Positions 42,598-54,141 of a stretch of DNA of 64,000 bases are shown here, in pieces. Position 1 is the stretch's first letter. Every line of letters begins with the position of its first letter. The notes under the pieces are model-generated. The model did no database searches. It saw only the letters and a program-made list of their open reading frames with translations, and was not told where the DNA came from. Source of the DNA: Mastigamoeba balamuthi (Eukaryota; Evosea; Mastigamoebida; Mastigamoebidae); NCBI GenBank assembly GCA_902651635.1, contig CACRSC010000012.1, positions 449,911 through 513,910 of the forward strand, written 5' to 3'. The translations under genes were made by a program, and so were the position numbers.

Positions 42598-45500
42598 CTA
42601 GCTTGCAGGCTTGGCATCTGCGCTCGTGTGCGCCTCCTCAGATGGCGCAGGCTGCGACGGCTGTGCGGCTCCCGCCCCAGCGGGCGGCGGTGGTGGAGGC
42701 ACAGCTCTCGCGGGCCTCGCAGCGCGCTGCTCCTTGCCCGCGCTGTCCGACTGCTCTGCGCTCTTTGGCGACGCGGGCGGCGTCGCGCCCGTAGACCCCG
42801 CTGGCGGCGGCGGCGGCGGCACGCGCGAGGGCAGCGTGATCCTGGGCAGCGACAGCGACGACCTCCCCTGCGGCTGCGACGCGGAGGCCGGCGAGGGGGC
42901 GCCCTGCTGCGACCTGGGCGACTTGGGCTCCTTGGCCTCGGGCCTCTCGGGGCTCTCGGACTTCTTCTTCTTCTTGAACATGCGCTTCCAGCTCTTGGAC
43001 TTGGAGTCGGCGCTGACGGCCACGGGGTCCTCGATCGACGCGTCGCCATCCTCCTCGCCCTCGGAGGAGCCCGACTCCTCGCCCTCCTTCTTCTTCTTGC
43101 CCCGCAGCTTGTTCCCCAGGCCGCTGATCGTGAACCTCTTGTGTTTGTGCTCCGGCGCGCCGCCGGGGCCCGCGCCACCCATCTCGCTCCGCGGGTCCTC
43201 GAAGTCGGGGTCCCCCTCGGTGATCGTGTCGCACTCGGAGACCTCCTGCGCCGACGGCGTCTCCCCGGGCCGCACGGCCGTCAGCTTCTTGAGCTTGTGC
43301 AGGATGCCGCCGCTGCCCGCGCTCATGTCGGCCACGAGCGACTCCATCGAGGCCAGGCGCTGCGCCGCGAGGGCCTCGGCGGCGTCCGCGCGCGCCTTCT
43401 CGCGGGCGAGCGAGTCCTGCAGGATCGCAACCTCGCGCACGAGGTCGCTCATCGACTGCTGCGCGCCGACGAGCTGCTTCTCGCGGATGCCCAGCGACTC
43501 GCGCAGCTGCGTGCACTCCTTCTGCAGCTGGTCCGCGCGCTCCTCGCTGATGCGCTTGTACTCGGCCGCGTTGTCGCGCTCCCGCGTGAGCTCCGCCGCC
43601 GACATCGTCCTCATCTTCTCCAGCTCCGTCTTGAGCTTCGCCTTCTGCGTCTCGGCCCTGTGCCGGCCCCCGGCAGAACCGTCAGAACACGCCGAAACCG
43701 GTGCCGCAGCGGCAGGGAACTGTGAAGCAGTTCAATTGGAAGAGGGGCGGTGCTGGGTGTCATGTGCGCACTCGTTGATTGTCTCGCTGAGGTTGTCGAT
43801 GATCTTCTTGAACTGCTCCATGGGCGCGCTCCTGAACCTCTGCTGGAACATGTCCATCACCTTCTGCCGGTCGGCCACGGCCCGCGCCGACTCGCCCTTG
43901 AGCTGCTCGACCGTGAACGCCAGGTTCCTGATGCGCATCTCGCGCTCGTCCAGCTGCGCCCTGTCGTCTGCGTGCGAGATCTTCATGTCGACCAGCATCT
44001 GCGCCTGGTCCGCGTGCTCCTTCTCCAGCGCCGCCACGCGCTCGCGCAGCGCAGCGGCCTCCGCGTCGGCCTTGGACTGGTGCTCGGCCATCGCGCTCTC
44101 GAAGTGCGCGCGCACCTGCTCCGCCGACGCGTCGTCCGACGGCATCGCGCGCAGCGACACCTCCACGCCGCTCTGCACAGACTCCCTGCGCGCGACCTCA
44201 ACCTCGGAGAGCTGCACGTTGACCCTCACGGGCGCCCCGGCCCTCGCGCCCGCCGGGCCCTTGCTCTCCTTGGCGGCGACGAGGCTCCGGACCGCCGCAT
44301 CCACGCGCGCGGGAACGTCGCCGCGCAGGTCGACAGAGGCATTGGAGAGGGCGACGCTGAGCGCGTGCTCGAGTCCCGTGGTGTCCTTGTTCGACGCGCC
44401 CGTGTACTCGACGCGGACGACGTCGGTGGACTCGGCAACGGCCCCGCGGGGGCCCAGCACGGCCCTGCAGGGCAGCTCGCCCCCGCAGCCGCCCGCCTTG
44501 ACGGTCAGCCCGCGCAGCGTGACGCCGGCGCGGACCTGCTGCGCCGAAGCAGCGCTCGTGGGCTCGTAGTCGACGTCCGACTCGGCGGCCGTGAGGGCGA
44601 GCGAGACGAGCTCGCACTCAGGCTCCGCGGGAGACGCGGGGGCGCTCAGCAACGCGTGCAGCTTTGCCAGCACCTGCGGCGCGCCGCCCTCGAGCGACAG
44701 CGCCTCTGCGACGGGTGCCACGGCAGTCGGGGGCACCGCGACCGCCGCGGTGGTCTGCGCGACGACGACGCGCAGCTTCGAGCGCAGTGGCAGCAGCGAC
44801 AGCGAGGCACCCGCGGGATCCGAGCCAACGGCGGGCTGCTGCTGCTGCCTGGGCGACGCCCACTCGAGGTTCTGCTGCAGCGTCTTGCACAGCAGCGCGA
44901 TACGGGAGCGGTTCGCAGCCACCTTCACCTGCGAGACGGCGACGGCGCCGAGGACCGCGGGCAGCTGGTCGGGCTTCGGGAGCAGCGCGCAGGCCGAGGG
45001 GGCGCAGAAGGCGGCGAGGGCCAGCGAGGGCTTCCACGCGGCAGCGTCAAGGGCGGCGGCGAGGGGCTCGGAGATGTACTCGATCTCCTCCATCGCGAGC
45101 ATCGAGTTGCGGTACGTGACGAGCCCGACAGAGACGTCCGACACTGTCGCGCGCACTGCGCTCGAGCCCGACGGCGCCGAGGCCACGAGCGACGCCGCGA
45201 CCTCCGCAGCGCGCGCGGCTGTCTGCTTCGTGGTGGCTCCCTGGGCGAGCTCCGCGATGAGGCTAACGATCCTGTCGGTCGCCGCAGGCTTGTCTGGTGC
45301 GCCAGACGTGGGCGCCGCGGGGTCGAGCAGCACGTCGACGGCGCCGATGCGCGCGACGATGTGCGGGCGGGTGTCCTCCGCGGCGCCCGCGAGCTCGCTC
45401 TGCCAATTGGGCCTGAGCCTTGCCTCGAGCCCGTTCGACTGCGGGGGGAGCGCGTACGCAACGTGAGGCCTCCAATAGGCAGATGAGCGTAACAGCTCCT

Positions 45501-47638
45501 CATTTCACTCGCTCGCGCGTCCGCGAGGGTCCTAACGGACCCCCCGGGCTCGTCCCAGAGCACCAGCAGAAGTGCTCAAAGCGGGGGAGCGGCCGCACGA
45601 TCATCCTGAGCTTCGTGGCGTCGAGGAACGCCAGCGCTGTGCACCCGGTCTCGGCGCCGGCAGCAGGCAGCGGGGGCAGCGCGCTGCTGGCGGCAGAGAA
45701 GAAGGACAGGACCCTGTTGATCTGCGACGCCTCGGCTGTCAGCAGCGCCGCGCCGAGCTTGGCGCAGATCTCGGCTCCGAACGGCCTCCTCCTGCCGGCG
45801 CTCGCGGACCCCATCTCGACCCAGAACCTCGCCGTGACCTCAGCAAACGGCTGCTGCGACCGCGGCGTCGCCAGCGCGCCGCCGGGGCAGAGCACCTCCG
45901 AGTACGGCGCCTCCGTGGGGACCGTCACGGTCGCCCTGTCCGCGGTCGCGCGCATCTGCACGTTGTAGAACGTCCGCGGCAGCGCGTGGTCCTTGGAGTC
46001 GCTGGGGTCTGCGACCACGACGGCCTTGTCGATGTACGCCGAGGCGCGCACGCCGAGCGCCTGCAGGTCAGCGGCGCCCTGGAACTTGAGCGTCGCCTTC
46101 TCGAGGGCAAAGTCGACCTGGACGAGGGCCGCGTCCGACTGCGGCTCGGCGCTGCTGACGAGCTCGAGCTGCTTCTTGACCGACGCCTCGTACTCGGCGA
46201 TCTCCTTGGCCAGCTGCTCCTCGAGCTCCTTGTCCATCACCTGCGGCAGCGGCGAGCCGTCGGACTTGTCGGCCGATCCTGACTCCTGTGCCGCCGCAGA
46301 CCCGGCAGCGGCAGAAGGCGCGGGCTGGTCCGACGGAGCGCTGGGGGCAGCGAGCGCGGCTGACAGCGAGCGCGAGAGCGACAGCGAGGAGATCCAGGTC
46401 TTGTCGGAGAACGTCACGGCGACAGAGGCGAGCTTGGCGTTGGCCTTGAGGCCCAGCAGCTTCCCAGTCGCAGCCCCTCTGCACAGCGCCACCTGTTCTC
46501 CAGCAGGTCAGGGAGCGGCTATCACCCAAGCCGGGACGCGTTTCGCTCCGGACGCGTTTCGCTCCGTTTCCGAGCGTGAGCGAGAATCGGCGGGAGAAGG
46601 GCAATTGATTCGGCGGGGAAAACGCGAAGAGAAGCGGTGCGAACCCGGAGGGAGGCGCTGCTGGTCTCGAGGACCTTGGCGCTCGAGTCGGGGACGAGCG
46701 GCCCGCGGACCATCACGACGATGGGCCCCACCTGGAGCTCCTTGTGCACGAGCGCCTCGGCGCCGTCGGCCGTGGGCGGGTGCGCGAGCTCGAGGTCGGC
46801 GACGTCCTCCCAGGCGGCGTTGGTCGACCGTAGGTTGAGGTACGGCACCTCGACGAGCACCTCGACGGGCTTGGCGTCCGCGGGCTCGCCGGGCGAGCGC
46901 ATCCGCAGGCTCACGTGCAGGTTCGTGATCTCGGCCTTGATGTCCTCGAGCAGCGACTCGACAAACCCCCTCTTCTCCTCCTGGGCCTGCTGCTGCTCCT
47001 GCCCGTGCTTCCTGGGAGCGAGAGATATTTCCATTTCGTGAGAAAAGGAGTGGAATTACCGTTACTGGCACGCAGAGATAGCATTTCCCGGAATGACATC
47101 AGCGCTGTGACACGGGCAGGGAACAATAGCATGGGTCGCTGGCTGGGAGGGGGGGGGGGACAGATCACCTGTGGAGAAGGCTGTCGAGGACGGGATCAGG
47201 CAGCGCGGCCCGCACGGGCCCCTGGGCCTCGGCGACGTCCACGGCGACGTCGTCGAGCGAGACGACGATGGGCTCGTGGCGCAGGCTGCGCCAGGGCACG
47301 CGCACGCGCAGCACGCCGCACGACGCCCGCCTGATCTCCAGCGCCGGCGGCACCCCCAGCGCGTACTGCACCGCCCGCTCGTCCAGCTCTGCGGCCCCCC
47401 GCCGGCTGTGGGTCAGAGGGAGCGGGCCCGGGAAGAAGCGTACCGATAGAGCGCAGGAGGAGCTCGCCCTTGAAGAGGTTGACGTCGAGCTGCGGGGTGG
47501 GGTGCGTGCGGTTGGTTGGGGCGGTGAGTTTATTTGTGTGCGGGGTGCAGAGCGGGGAGGGCGGACCTGCTTGTCGGAGAAGTTCTTGAGGAACGCGCGC
47601 AGGTAGCTGCGCAGCGCGCGGGTCAGCACCGCTGCCAT
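42598..47638 (-). CDS. Bridge-like lipid transfer protein, BLTP3/SHIP164 (UHRF1BP1) type
   Basis: Seven exons (47638-47567, 47489-47444, 47388-47169, 47011-46645, 46492-45564, 45469-43772, 43657-42598) give 1463 residues. The chorein-type N-terminus (LRSYLRAFLKNFSDKQ, LFKGELLLRSIELDERAVQY, LRVRVPWRSLRHEPIVVSLD) follows the start of animal UHRF1BP1 closely. Beta-rich repeats that would form the lipid-conducting groove fill about 110-1000. A coiled coil spans about 1000-1210 (VEQLKGESARAVADRQ, AQQSMSDLVREVAILQDSLA), and a basic, Pro-rich tail ends the protein. The family moves bulk phospholipid between organelle membranes. Its 5' end faces the MDP1-like gene 377 bp away. Confidence 0.8.
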
Positions 47639-48015
47639 TTCGCGCTCAGGGCCGTGACCGTCCGCTCCCTCGGTGAGTTTTCACTGATGAACCGGCGGGG
47701 GCACAACAACACACCAACGGAAACTGAAATCTGGGGACCGAGATGCGCGTATCTGTTGAAGAAAATTCCAGCGAGCTTGTTATTCAAACTGAAATCAAGG
47801 GATAAAAAGCGCGCGAGACCTCAGTACGCCAGACGGATCGCACCTGCCCAGGCAAGTGCGAACATCAGTCCGTCAGCACTGCATCGTGAGATGTGATCGC
47901 CTAGGTCACAGTATTGCTTGTTCCAATTTATCGGCCGTCGGAGATAAATAAATCCTGTTGAACCTTCGGATTCAAGTGCCCTTCGAGTTATTTGTCTTCA
48001 ACCGGCTGAGCACTC
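47639..48015. promoter_or_regulatory. Divergent intergenic region, BLTP3 / MDP1
   Basis: 377 bp between opposite start codons, AT-richer near 47900-47960. Probably carries both promoters. No clear TATA box. Confidence 0.4.
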
Positions 48016-48595
48016 ATGCACAGGAGCAGGGCTGCAGTTCAAGACGGCGCAGGGCAGTCCCTCACACCTCCCTTGAAGAGGCAGGCAGTGCGCGTGCAGT
48101 CTCCGAACAGTGCCTGTGCGGTGTGCCTGGATCTCGACGGCACAATCTGGCCATTCCACCTCGACGTCGACATCGACGAGCCGCTTCTGCTACTCGATGG
48201 CGCGCTCCGCGACGCAAAGGGGACGAGTCTGGAGCTTTTCCCCGACATCCGTCGTGTCCTCGAACATTTGGAATCGATCGGCATCCCCGTGGCAGTCACC
48301 TCGTGCACTCGCAAGCCAGAACTGGCCATCGAGGTGCTCCAGGGGCTTGGGATTGACAAGCACTTCAAGGAGGTCGTGATCGCAGGGAGCGAAGGACTGG
48401 CACATCCTCCGGGTCGCTGAGAGACTGGGAATCGACGCGAGGAGGGTGATGCTCTGCGACGATAAGAGAATCCATGTAAACTCCGCCAGGGGCCAGGGGG
48501 CGTTTGGCGTCCTCGTCGACAGGGAGCTCGGCCTCACGTGGGACCTCTTCATCAAGCGCCTCCAGCCCTTCCTCCGGCACTGCACAACCATATGA
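48016..48595 (+). CDS. MDP1-type HAD phosphatase, needs a frame change
   Basis: The first frame (48016 to about 48388) has the HAD nucleophile motif CLDLDGTIWPF, motif II near PVAVTSCTRKPE, and a helical stretch (VLQGLGIDKHFKEVVIA) as in magnesium-dependent phosphatase 1. The second half of the domain (AKDWHILRVAERLGIDARRV, then MLCDDKRIHVN with motif IV Asp-Asp, to a stop at 48595) lies in another frame that joins near GIAGS/GAK. One base is out of register between them. A 55-nt GT-AG intron could join the frames but would remove the conserved stretch above. So this is either an assembly indel or a decaying gene. MDP1 acts on phosphotyrosine or glycated substrates in the cytosol. Confidence 0.7.
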
Positions 48596-48668
48596 CACAG
48601 GCCACAACACTTGTGCAACAACGAAGTCAAGGTGCATAGGGCCAATCAGGTCGTGGTGGCGATGATAC

Positions 48669-51266
48669 TCAAATCTTGGTGCAGATCGAGGAGGTTTGCG
48701 AAGAGCACACGGACCCCTCGTCGCAGCACGTCTTGCCGCACATCCTCGAGGGCGGGCAGCACTTGTTTCCGACACAGGCGTCCTGCTTCTGGCAGCACTC
48801 GATGCCGCAGACGATCGGGCACTCTGGAGGGCTTGTGAGATAGCTCGTAGTCATGCAGGAAGTGCGCACTCAGGCAGCCAGAGCAATTCGCCGAGCACTC
48901 GTTTCCGAGTGTAACCACGCAGGCGGTCACTAGCCGAGGGCGGATTGAGCCACAGTTCGGGTAATAGAAGTACTGACCCCCAGTTGTGTTGAAGCAGTTG
49001 AAGCTCGGCGGTATCGACGGGAAGGTGTTGTTCACGCACGTGCACTGTCCCGAGCAGTTGACCCCTCCGAGCTCGCACTGCTCTCCCGCCTCGAGGATCC
49101 CGTTTCCGCAAACTGAAGAACGTGCTGAGTATCGGAATCAAATCAGAGGTGTCTACCGGCGCAGTCGACAGCGGGGGGCACCTGAGGGTGGGCCCCAGGC
49201 AAGCAAGTGCAGTTTCCAGAGCAGTTCCTCCCGGATACCTCGCACTGCTCGCCGGCCTCGACGATCCCGTTGCCGCACGCTGCTGTGCGATCAGTGATTC
49301 CTCTGTGTGGAGAGTTCCGCGTACCCGAAGTGTTTACCGGGACGCAGCTCGTGTTCAACGGAGACGAGGTCTTGAAGCCGGAGGAGCAGGTGCAGTTGGT
49401 CGAGCAGCCCAGACCGGAGTCGCAGTCCTCACCAGGGTCGATGATGCCATTCCCGCCTACGAGAGGCTTTAGACAGAGGAGTTACAAATAGGAATCCGTA
49501 CAGAGTGTGCAGTTCACAGACCTGTCAGCGACAAACGGCTTCAGGCATGAGCAGTTGGATGAGCAGCCGAGGCCGCTGTCGCACTGCTCTCCCTCGTCAA
49601 GTACGTTGTTGCCGCCTGTCCGTTTCGTTGCCAGAGTGTGAGAGCTCCGAGAGAGTGCACAGGAGCGTACACAGAGAGCAACTGGTGCTGAGAGGCGATG
49701 TCGGCAGGCTCCCAGCAGAGCAAGAGCAGTTTGGCAGACACCCGCTTCCTTTGTCGCACTGCTCTCCGTCGTCCAGGATTCCGTTGCCACAGACTGCGAC
49801 AAGAGAACGTGAGCACTTCACTGTGGACGAGAGGCGCACATCTCAGAGGGACGGTGATGCAGGGGTTGAACGTCGTGAAGTTCTTCAGACTGCAGCCCGT
49901 GCTGTTTGCTGGGCACGTCGCAATCGACACGAACGGGCCCTGGCAGCGTCCGTAGTGCGTGTTGAGCCCCGGCATGCACACGAACCCTGTCCTGTTCTCG
50001 CAGAGAGCCTTGAGGTCCGTGCTGTTGAGCGGGACACAGCTCGCGCTTGCTGGCACGGTCTGCTTGAAGCCATCGGTGCAGTTGCATCCCGCGCAGTTCT
50101 CCCCGTCAATTTCGCACTGCTCGCCCGGCTCGAGGATCAGATTGCCGCAGACGGCCTTCTTCGGCGGCGGCGTGCACACGGACGTCGAGTTGCCGATCGC
50201 GAAGTTCGAGCAAAACGTCCCGGCGGGGCAGAAGCCAAACCCTGAGCGGTTCAGAGAGCACTCGAGGTACTGCGTGGTGATGTTCTCGATGCACGTGAAT
50301 CCCTTGAACCGCGAGCACAGGACAGTCAGGTTCGCAAACAGAGCTGAGCACACAATGTGAGTTTGGGCACGGCAGGGAAAGTGCCTCACCGTTAAGGCAG
50401 TTGATGCTGAGTGGGTCCGCAGGAACAGTACCGTTGACACACTGGCAATCGGGACCGCAGTTCACTCCAGGAACGTCGCACTGCTCCCCGTTTTCGACAA
50501 TCCCGTTGCCGCAAACCGCAGTGCTCGCGTCTGTTTGTACTCGTTAGTCACGTATTATGCGAGCTTGTGCATACTCTTGACGCAGTCGGGGCCCCTGGGA
50601 ATTGTCTCGAAAGAGCCGGGAGCACACAGGCAGTTGACGCAGTTAAACCCGTCGTCACACTGCTCTCCTGGCTCCACCAGGCCATTCCCACAGACTGCAC
50701 GAACAGGGCAGACTCAGTCTGTGCCGGTAACAAAGACGGATTGCATACCCGGCCGGATGGAAGGCGGGGGGGCGCAAGGGCTGAAGGGCGAGTTGCTCTG
50801 GTTGAGACAGAAGGTTCCGGCAGGACAGCGAGTCAGGCTGATGTCGGAGGACAGGCACGTCAGCGCAGCGGCATCGATACCCGGGACGCAGATGGAGGAG
50901 CGCTGATCGGGTCCACAGCTGGCGAGCGACTGAAGCGACGAGGATTCGGAAGCGACACAGTAGATCGAGACAGGAATCGTGGAGACGAATCCCGCCGAGC
51001 ACGTGCAGTCCTGCTGGCACTCGGAGCCGCCCTTCTCGCACTGCTCGTTCGCCTCAACGATTCCGTTCCCGCACACTACGGTGAGCGGATGTGAGAAGGA
51101 AATACCTGCAGAAGGCCCTTCTCAGCGTACCGGGTCCGCTGATCGGGCCCTGCGCCCTCGTCACCATCGCGACGACGGCCACTGTGAGTTGGGAGGGTCA
51201 GCGCCTGTCTTGGGCGGGGAGGAGGGTCGCACGGATGATTGTGCAGAACGCGAGCTTGATCTTCAT
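48669..51266 (-). CDS. Secreted protein with nine DUF4215-like Cys-rich repeats
   Basis: Starts with a signal peptide split by an intron (MKIKLAFCTII, then LAVVAMVTRAQ). Nine repeats follow, each of the form C-G-N-G-x-[IVL]-E-x-G-E-Q-C-[DE]...C-x-C (for example CGNGIVEANEQCEKGG, CGNGILDDGEQCDKG, CGNGIVEAGEQCEVSG; two have GGN in place of CGN). Most are encoded by their own exon with phase-1 introns at both ends (joins read G + TGTGCGG). Between repeats are Cys-containing spacers. The C-terminus is a distinct Cys-dense module (CGIECCQKQDACVGNKCCPP, CGKTCCDEG). No TM helix or kinase follows, so the product is probably secreted or surface-bound. It shares its 149-bp promoter with a sister gene. 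Not every internal splice was fixed. Confidence 0.78.
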
Positions 51267-51415
51267 CGTGCTCTTGCAAAAATGAATGGAGGCGCCTCTC
51301 CTACGAATCCACGCGCCCTTCTCTCGGGTGACGTCAAGTGCTGACGTCAGATGCGTGTGCCTGCTTTGTAACGGACACAGCCGGCCTCTTACATTTGTTT
51401 AAGTGCTCCAGCCCG
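51267..51415. promoter_or_regulatory. 149-bp bidirectional promoter of the DUF4215 pair
   Basis: Only 149 bp separate the two start codons of the head-to-head secreted-protein genes, so both promoters must overlap here. A direct repeat TGACGTCA(A/G) occurs at 51330-51350 (GTGACGTCAAG and CTGACGTCAG), a CRE/bZIP-like palindrome in two copies. Confidence 0.5.
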
Positions 51416-53393
51416 ATGACCTTCATCGTGACCCGGACTCTCCCCGTGCTCTGCGCCTTTTGTGAGTCCCTTGCCTCGTCCGCTCTCGCTCATCAATCAG
51501 AGCAGGGGCGGTGGCGTGGTCGCAGGCCGTGTGCGGCAACGGCGTCGTCGAGCCGCCGTTCGAGACCTGCGAGCGCGGCGGACTCGGATGCGGGACCAAC
51601 TGCCTGTGCCTGCCGGGCTTCGTCAGGAACACCCCCTTCGTCTCGTTCAACTGCATCCCGACGTCCTGTGCGCAGCATTCCCCGTGGGAGATTGCTCTAA
51701 TCACTGAGGGTGCGCTTAGTCTGCGGTAACGGAAACGTGGAGCCCGGTGAGCAGTGCGAGCTTGGGGGATTCGGGTGCACGGACAAGTGCATGTGCGGAC
51801 CCGGTACAACTCCGAAGATACCCCCCGTCAAGGACTGTGAAGCCATCATCGGTACGCCCAGTAACGTAGCGACGAGCCTGATGACGAATCAGTGTGCGGA
51901 AACGGCATCGTCGAGCAGGGCGAGCAGTGCGAGGTGGGCGGGTTCGGGTGCTCCGACCAGTGCGTGTGCGCATCCGGCACTGTGCCAAAGAACCCTCCAC
52001 AGAAAGACTGCCAGCTCATCTCCGGTGCGACGGATCTCTTCTTCTTGCACCTGAGTGGTCGTAACTGGGCGGTAGTATGTGGAAACGGCGTCATCGAGAT
52101 CGGCGAGGAGTGCGAGTCTGGCGGAATCGGGTGTAGCAACTGCAGGTGCTCGAACGGCTTCACGGCGAACAACCCGCCGACTCGCGACTGCAATCCGATG
52201 AGCAGTACGCACCGCATCGCGGAGTGCGTTTTTGGCCTAACGGATGACGTTCGGTAGTATGCGGAGACCACGTCATCGAGCCCGGGGAGCAGTGCGAGAT
52301 CGGCGGTGACGGCTGCCTGAGCACGTGCCAGTGCAGCGCTGGCTGGGCTCCCACCGACCCGCCGACTAAGAACTGCAAAGTAATCCAAGGTCCGCGAAGC
52401 GGTTTCCCATTAAACGCAACCCAAGTAACGTCGTTGCAGTCTGTGGCGACGGCATCATCGAGGGCGCGGAACAGTGCGAGCTCGGAGGGTTCGGGTGCGC
52501 GTGGCCGTGCGTCTGCGCCCCCTTCGCGGAGCCGCAGTCGCCTCCTGCGATCAACTGTGCCCCCAAGCCTCGTACACGCTCGGCCTCCTCGCAGAAACGA
52601 GCGCAATCTGGCTTAACGCACGTATGGCAGGCTGTGGAGACGGCATCGTGCAGCCGCCGGAGCAGTGCGAGCTCTTCGGACAGGGTTGCGTGTTCCCGTG
52701 CCAGTGCGCGGCTGGTTTCCTCCCGGCATCGCCTCCAACGCCTTCCTGCGTCAAAGGTAGCGCACACCAAATGAGTCCCTCGAACGTCCTCACCCACAAG
52801 TGCTCGCAGAGTGCGGGGACGGCATTGTCGAGAGACCGCTGGAGGAGTGCGAGGTCGGGTTCATCGGGTGCACATCTCAGTGCAGGTGCCTGCCTGGCTG
52901 GGTCCCCAACCTCGCCTCCAAGGGCTGCGTCCCCTACATCCCCCCGAGCACGTCCCCTCCCCGCTCTCTCTTCCCCGCGGCGCCCCCACTCTGACCCCCT
53001 CTGCCACCCTCCCCCCATTTTGCATTGCAGTCCTGTGCGGCAACTGCGTTGTCGACCCCGGGGAGCAGTGCGAGCAGGGAGGGTTCGGATGCACGCCGTC
53101 CTGCACATGCGCGGCGGGGACGTCGCCCACGGTCCCCCCGACGCTCAACTGCCGCCCTGGTGCCGCCGCCACTCCGCGCCGGGCTCAATTTCCTGTATTA
53201 ACACGCACCCGTGTGTGCAGACGTGCCGGACCTGTGCCCGGGCGGCGTGGGGCTGTCGTGCGTGGCGGGCATCTCGGACTACTACCTGCAGTGCACGCCG
53301 CCGTTCTTCACGGGGCTGCGCCGCTGCGCGCCGGGCACCACGTGCCAGGCGACGACCCTCATCACCGACTTCCGCCAGAACCCCTGCTTCTGA
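51416..53393 (+). CDS. Secreted protein with nine DUF4215-like Cys-rich repeats (sister)
   Basis: Exon 1 (51416-51461) and exon 2 (from 51506) together make the signal peptide (MTFIVTRTLPVLCAF + WAVAWSQ). Nine repeats follow: CGNGVVEPPFETCERGG, CGNGNVEPGEQCELGG, CGNGIVEQGEQCEVGG, CGNGVIEIGEECESGG, CGDHVIEPGEQCEIGG, CGDGIIEGAEQCELGG, CGDGIVQPPEQCELFG, CGDGIVERPLEECEVG and CGNCVVDPGEQCEQGG. Each has its own exon of about 130-160 nt, flanked by phase-1 introns of 40-60 nt. The last exon is unlike the rest (CPGGVGLSCVAGISDYYLQC, CAPGTTCQ) but resembles spacers in the sister protein. Ends NPCF. No TM helix. Tandem exon duplication is the obvious origin. Confidence 0.82.
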
Positions 53394-54141
53394 CCGCAGA
53401 CGCTGTGGCCTTGCATCACCCGAGTGCCCCCCAGCCCCCCACAGATCTGAAAAAAGAGAGTTTGTCCGATTCATAGAGGGCGCGCGGGGACCATCAGCTC
53501 TTATCAGCAAGAGGGCAGCAACATCCCCGGCAGCGAGCGCCGGGACAGAACAGAGGGGAACAGCAGAGGGGGGCAGAGGGTGAGCAGGCCGTGCCGAGAG
53601 CGCGAGGCGCCCACCGCGGGGTGCACGTGCAAGATGTCAGCTCGCTGGGACTCGCGAGAGGCGGGAGGGACGCGGGGGTCCCTGCGACCGCCCCCAGACG
53701 CGAGCCCCAAAACGCGCAGACGATCTGCGGCGCGCAACCCCGCCGAGGCCCCCCCGCGCTCTGCGAGGCGCAGCACACTCCCCCAGAGCCCACCGCCCAA
53801 CTGCTCGCCCCCGCTCGCCCCATCGGTGGCGCCGCGCCAGGTTCGCCCAACGGCAAAGTATGCATCACGCGGTCCCCATCCGCCGACGCGACACGCAACA
53901 CGCGCAAACACACACGAAAGAAAGAGAGCGTAAATCTGATGACCTTTTGAAATCTAAACGGCGATATTTCCGCGTCAAAGGAATTTGCTCGCATCTCCGA
54001 AATCGCCCCCACAGAGGCCTCGCGTGGTTTGTTCACTTCGCTATCCCTCGGGCCGTTTCAGTTGGCAACCGCCTCCGCGCGCGCCGCGCCCCCCCGGGTC
54101 GACACCCCCTGTCCCGCGAGAGGACCCGCCGCACGACCGCG
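53394..54141. other. Intergenic, 5' flank of the LRR-gelsolin gene
   Basis: Very GC-rich with open frames on both strands but no domain and no splice support. AT-richer at 53930-53990. Likely 5' UTR and promoter of the gene at 54142. Confidence 0.4.

Noticed and set aside
42611-44569. 652-codon plus-strand open frame
   Set aside because: Mirror of the coiled-coil and groove region of the lipid-transfer gene; Ser/Ala-rich and without motifs.
43750-45486. 578-codon plus-strand open frame
   Set aside because: Another antisense frame of the same gene, caused by strong GC bias at third codon positions.
48318-48374. A 55-nt intron rescuing the MDP1 frame
   Set aside because: It would remove residues that align with conserved MDP1 sequence, so a missing or extra base is more likely.
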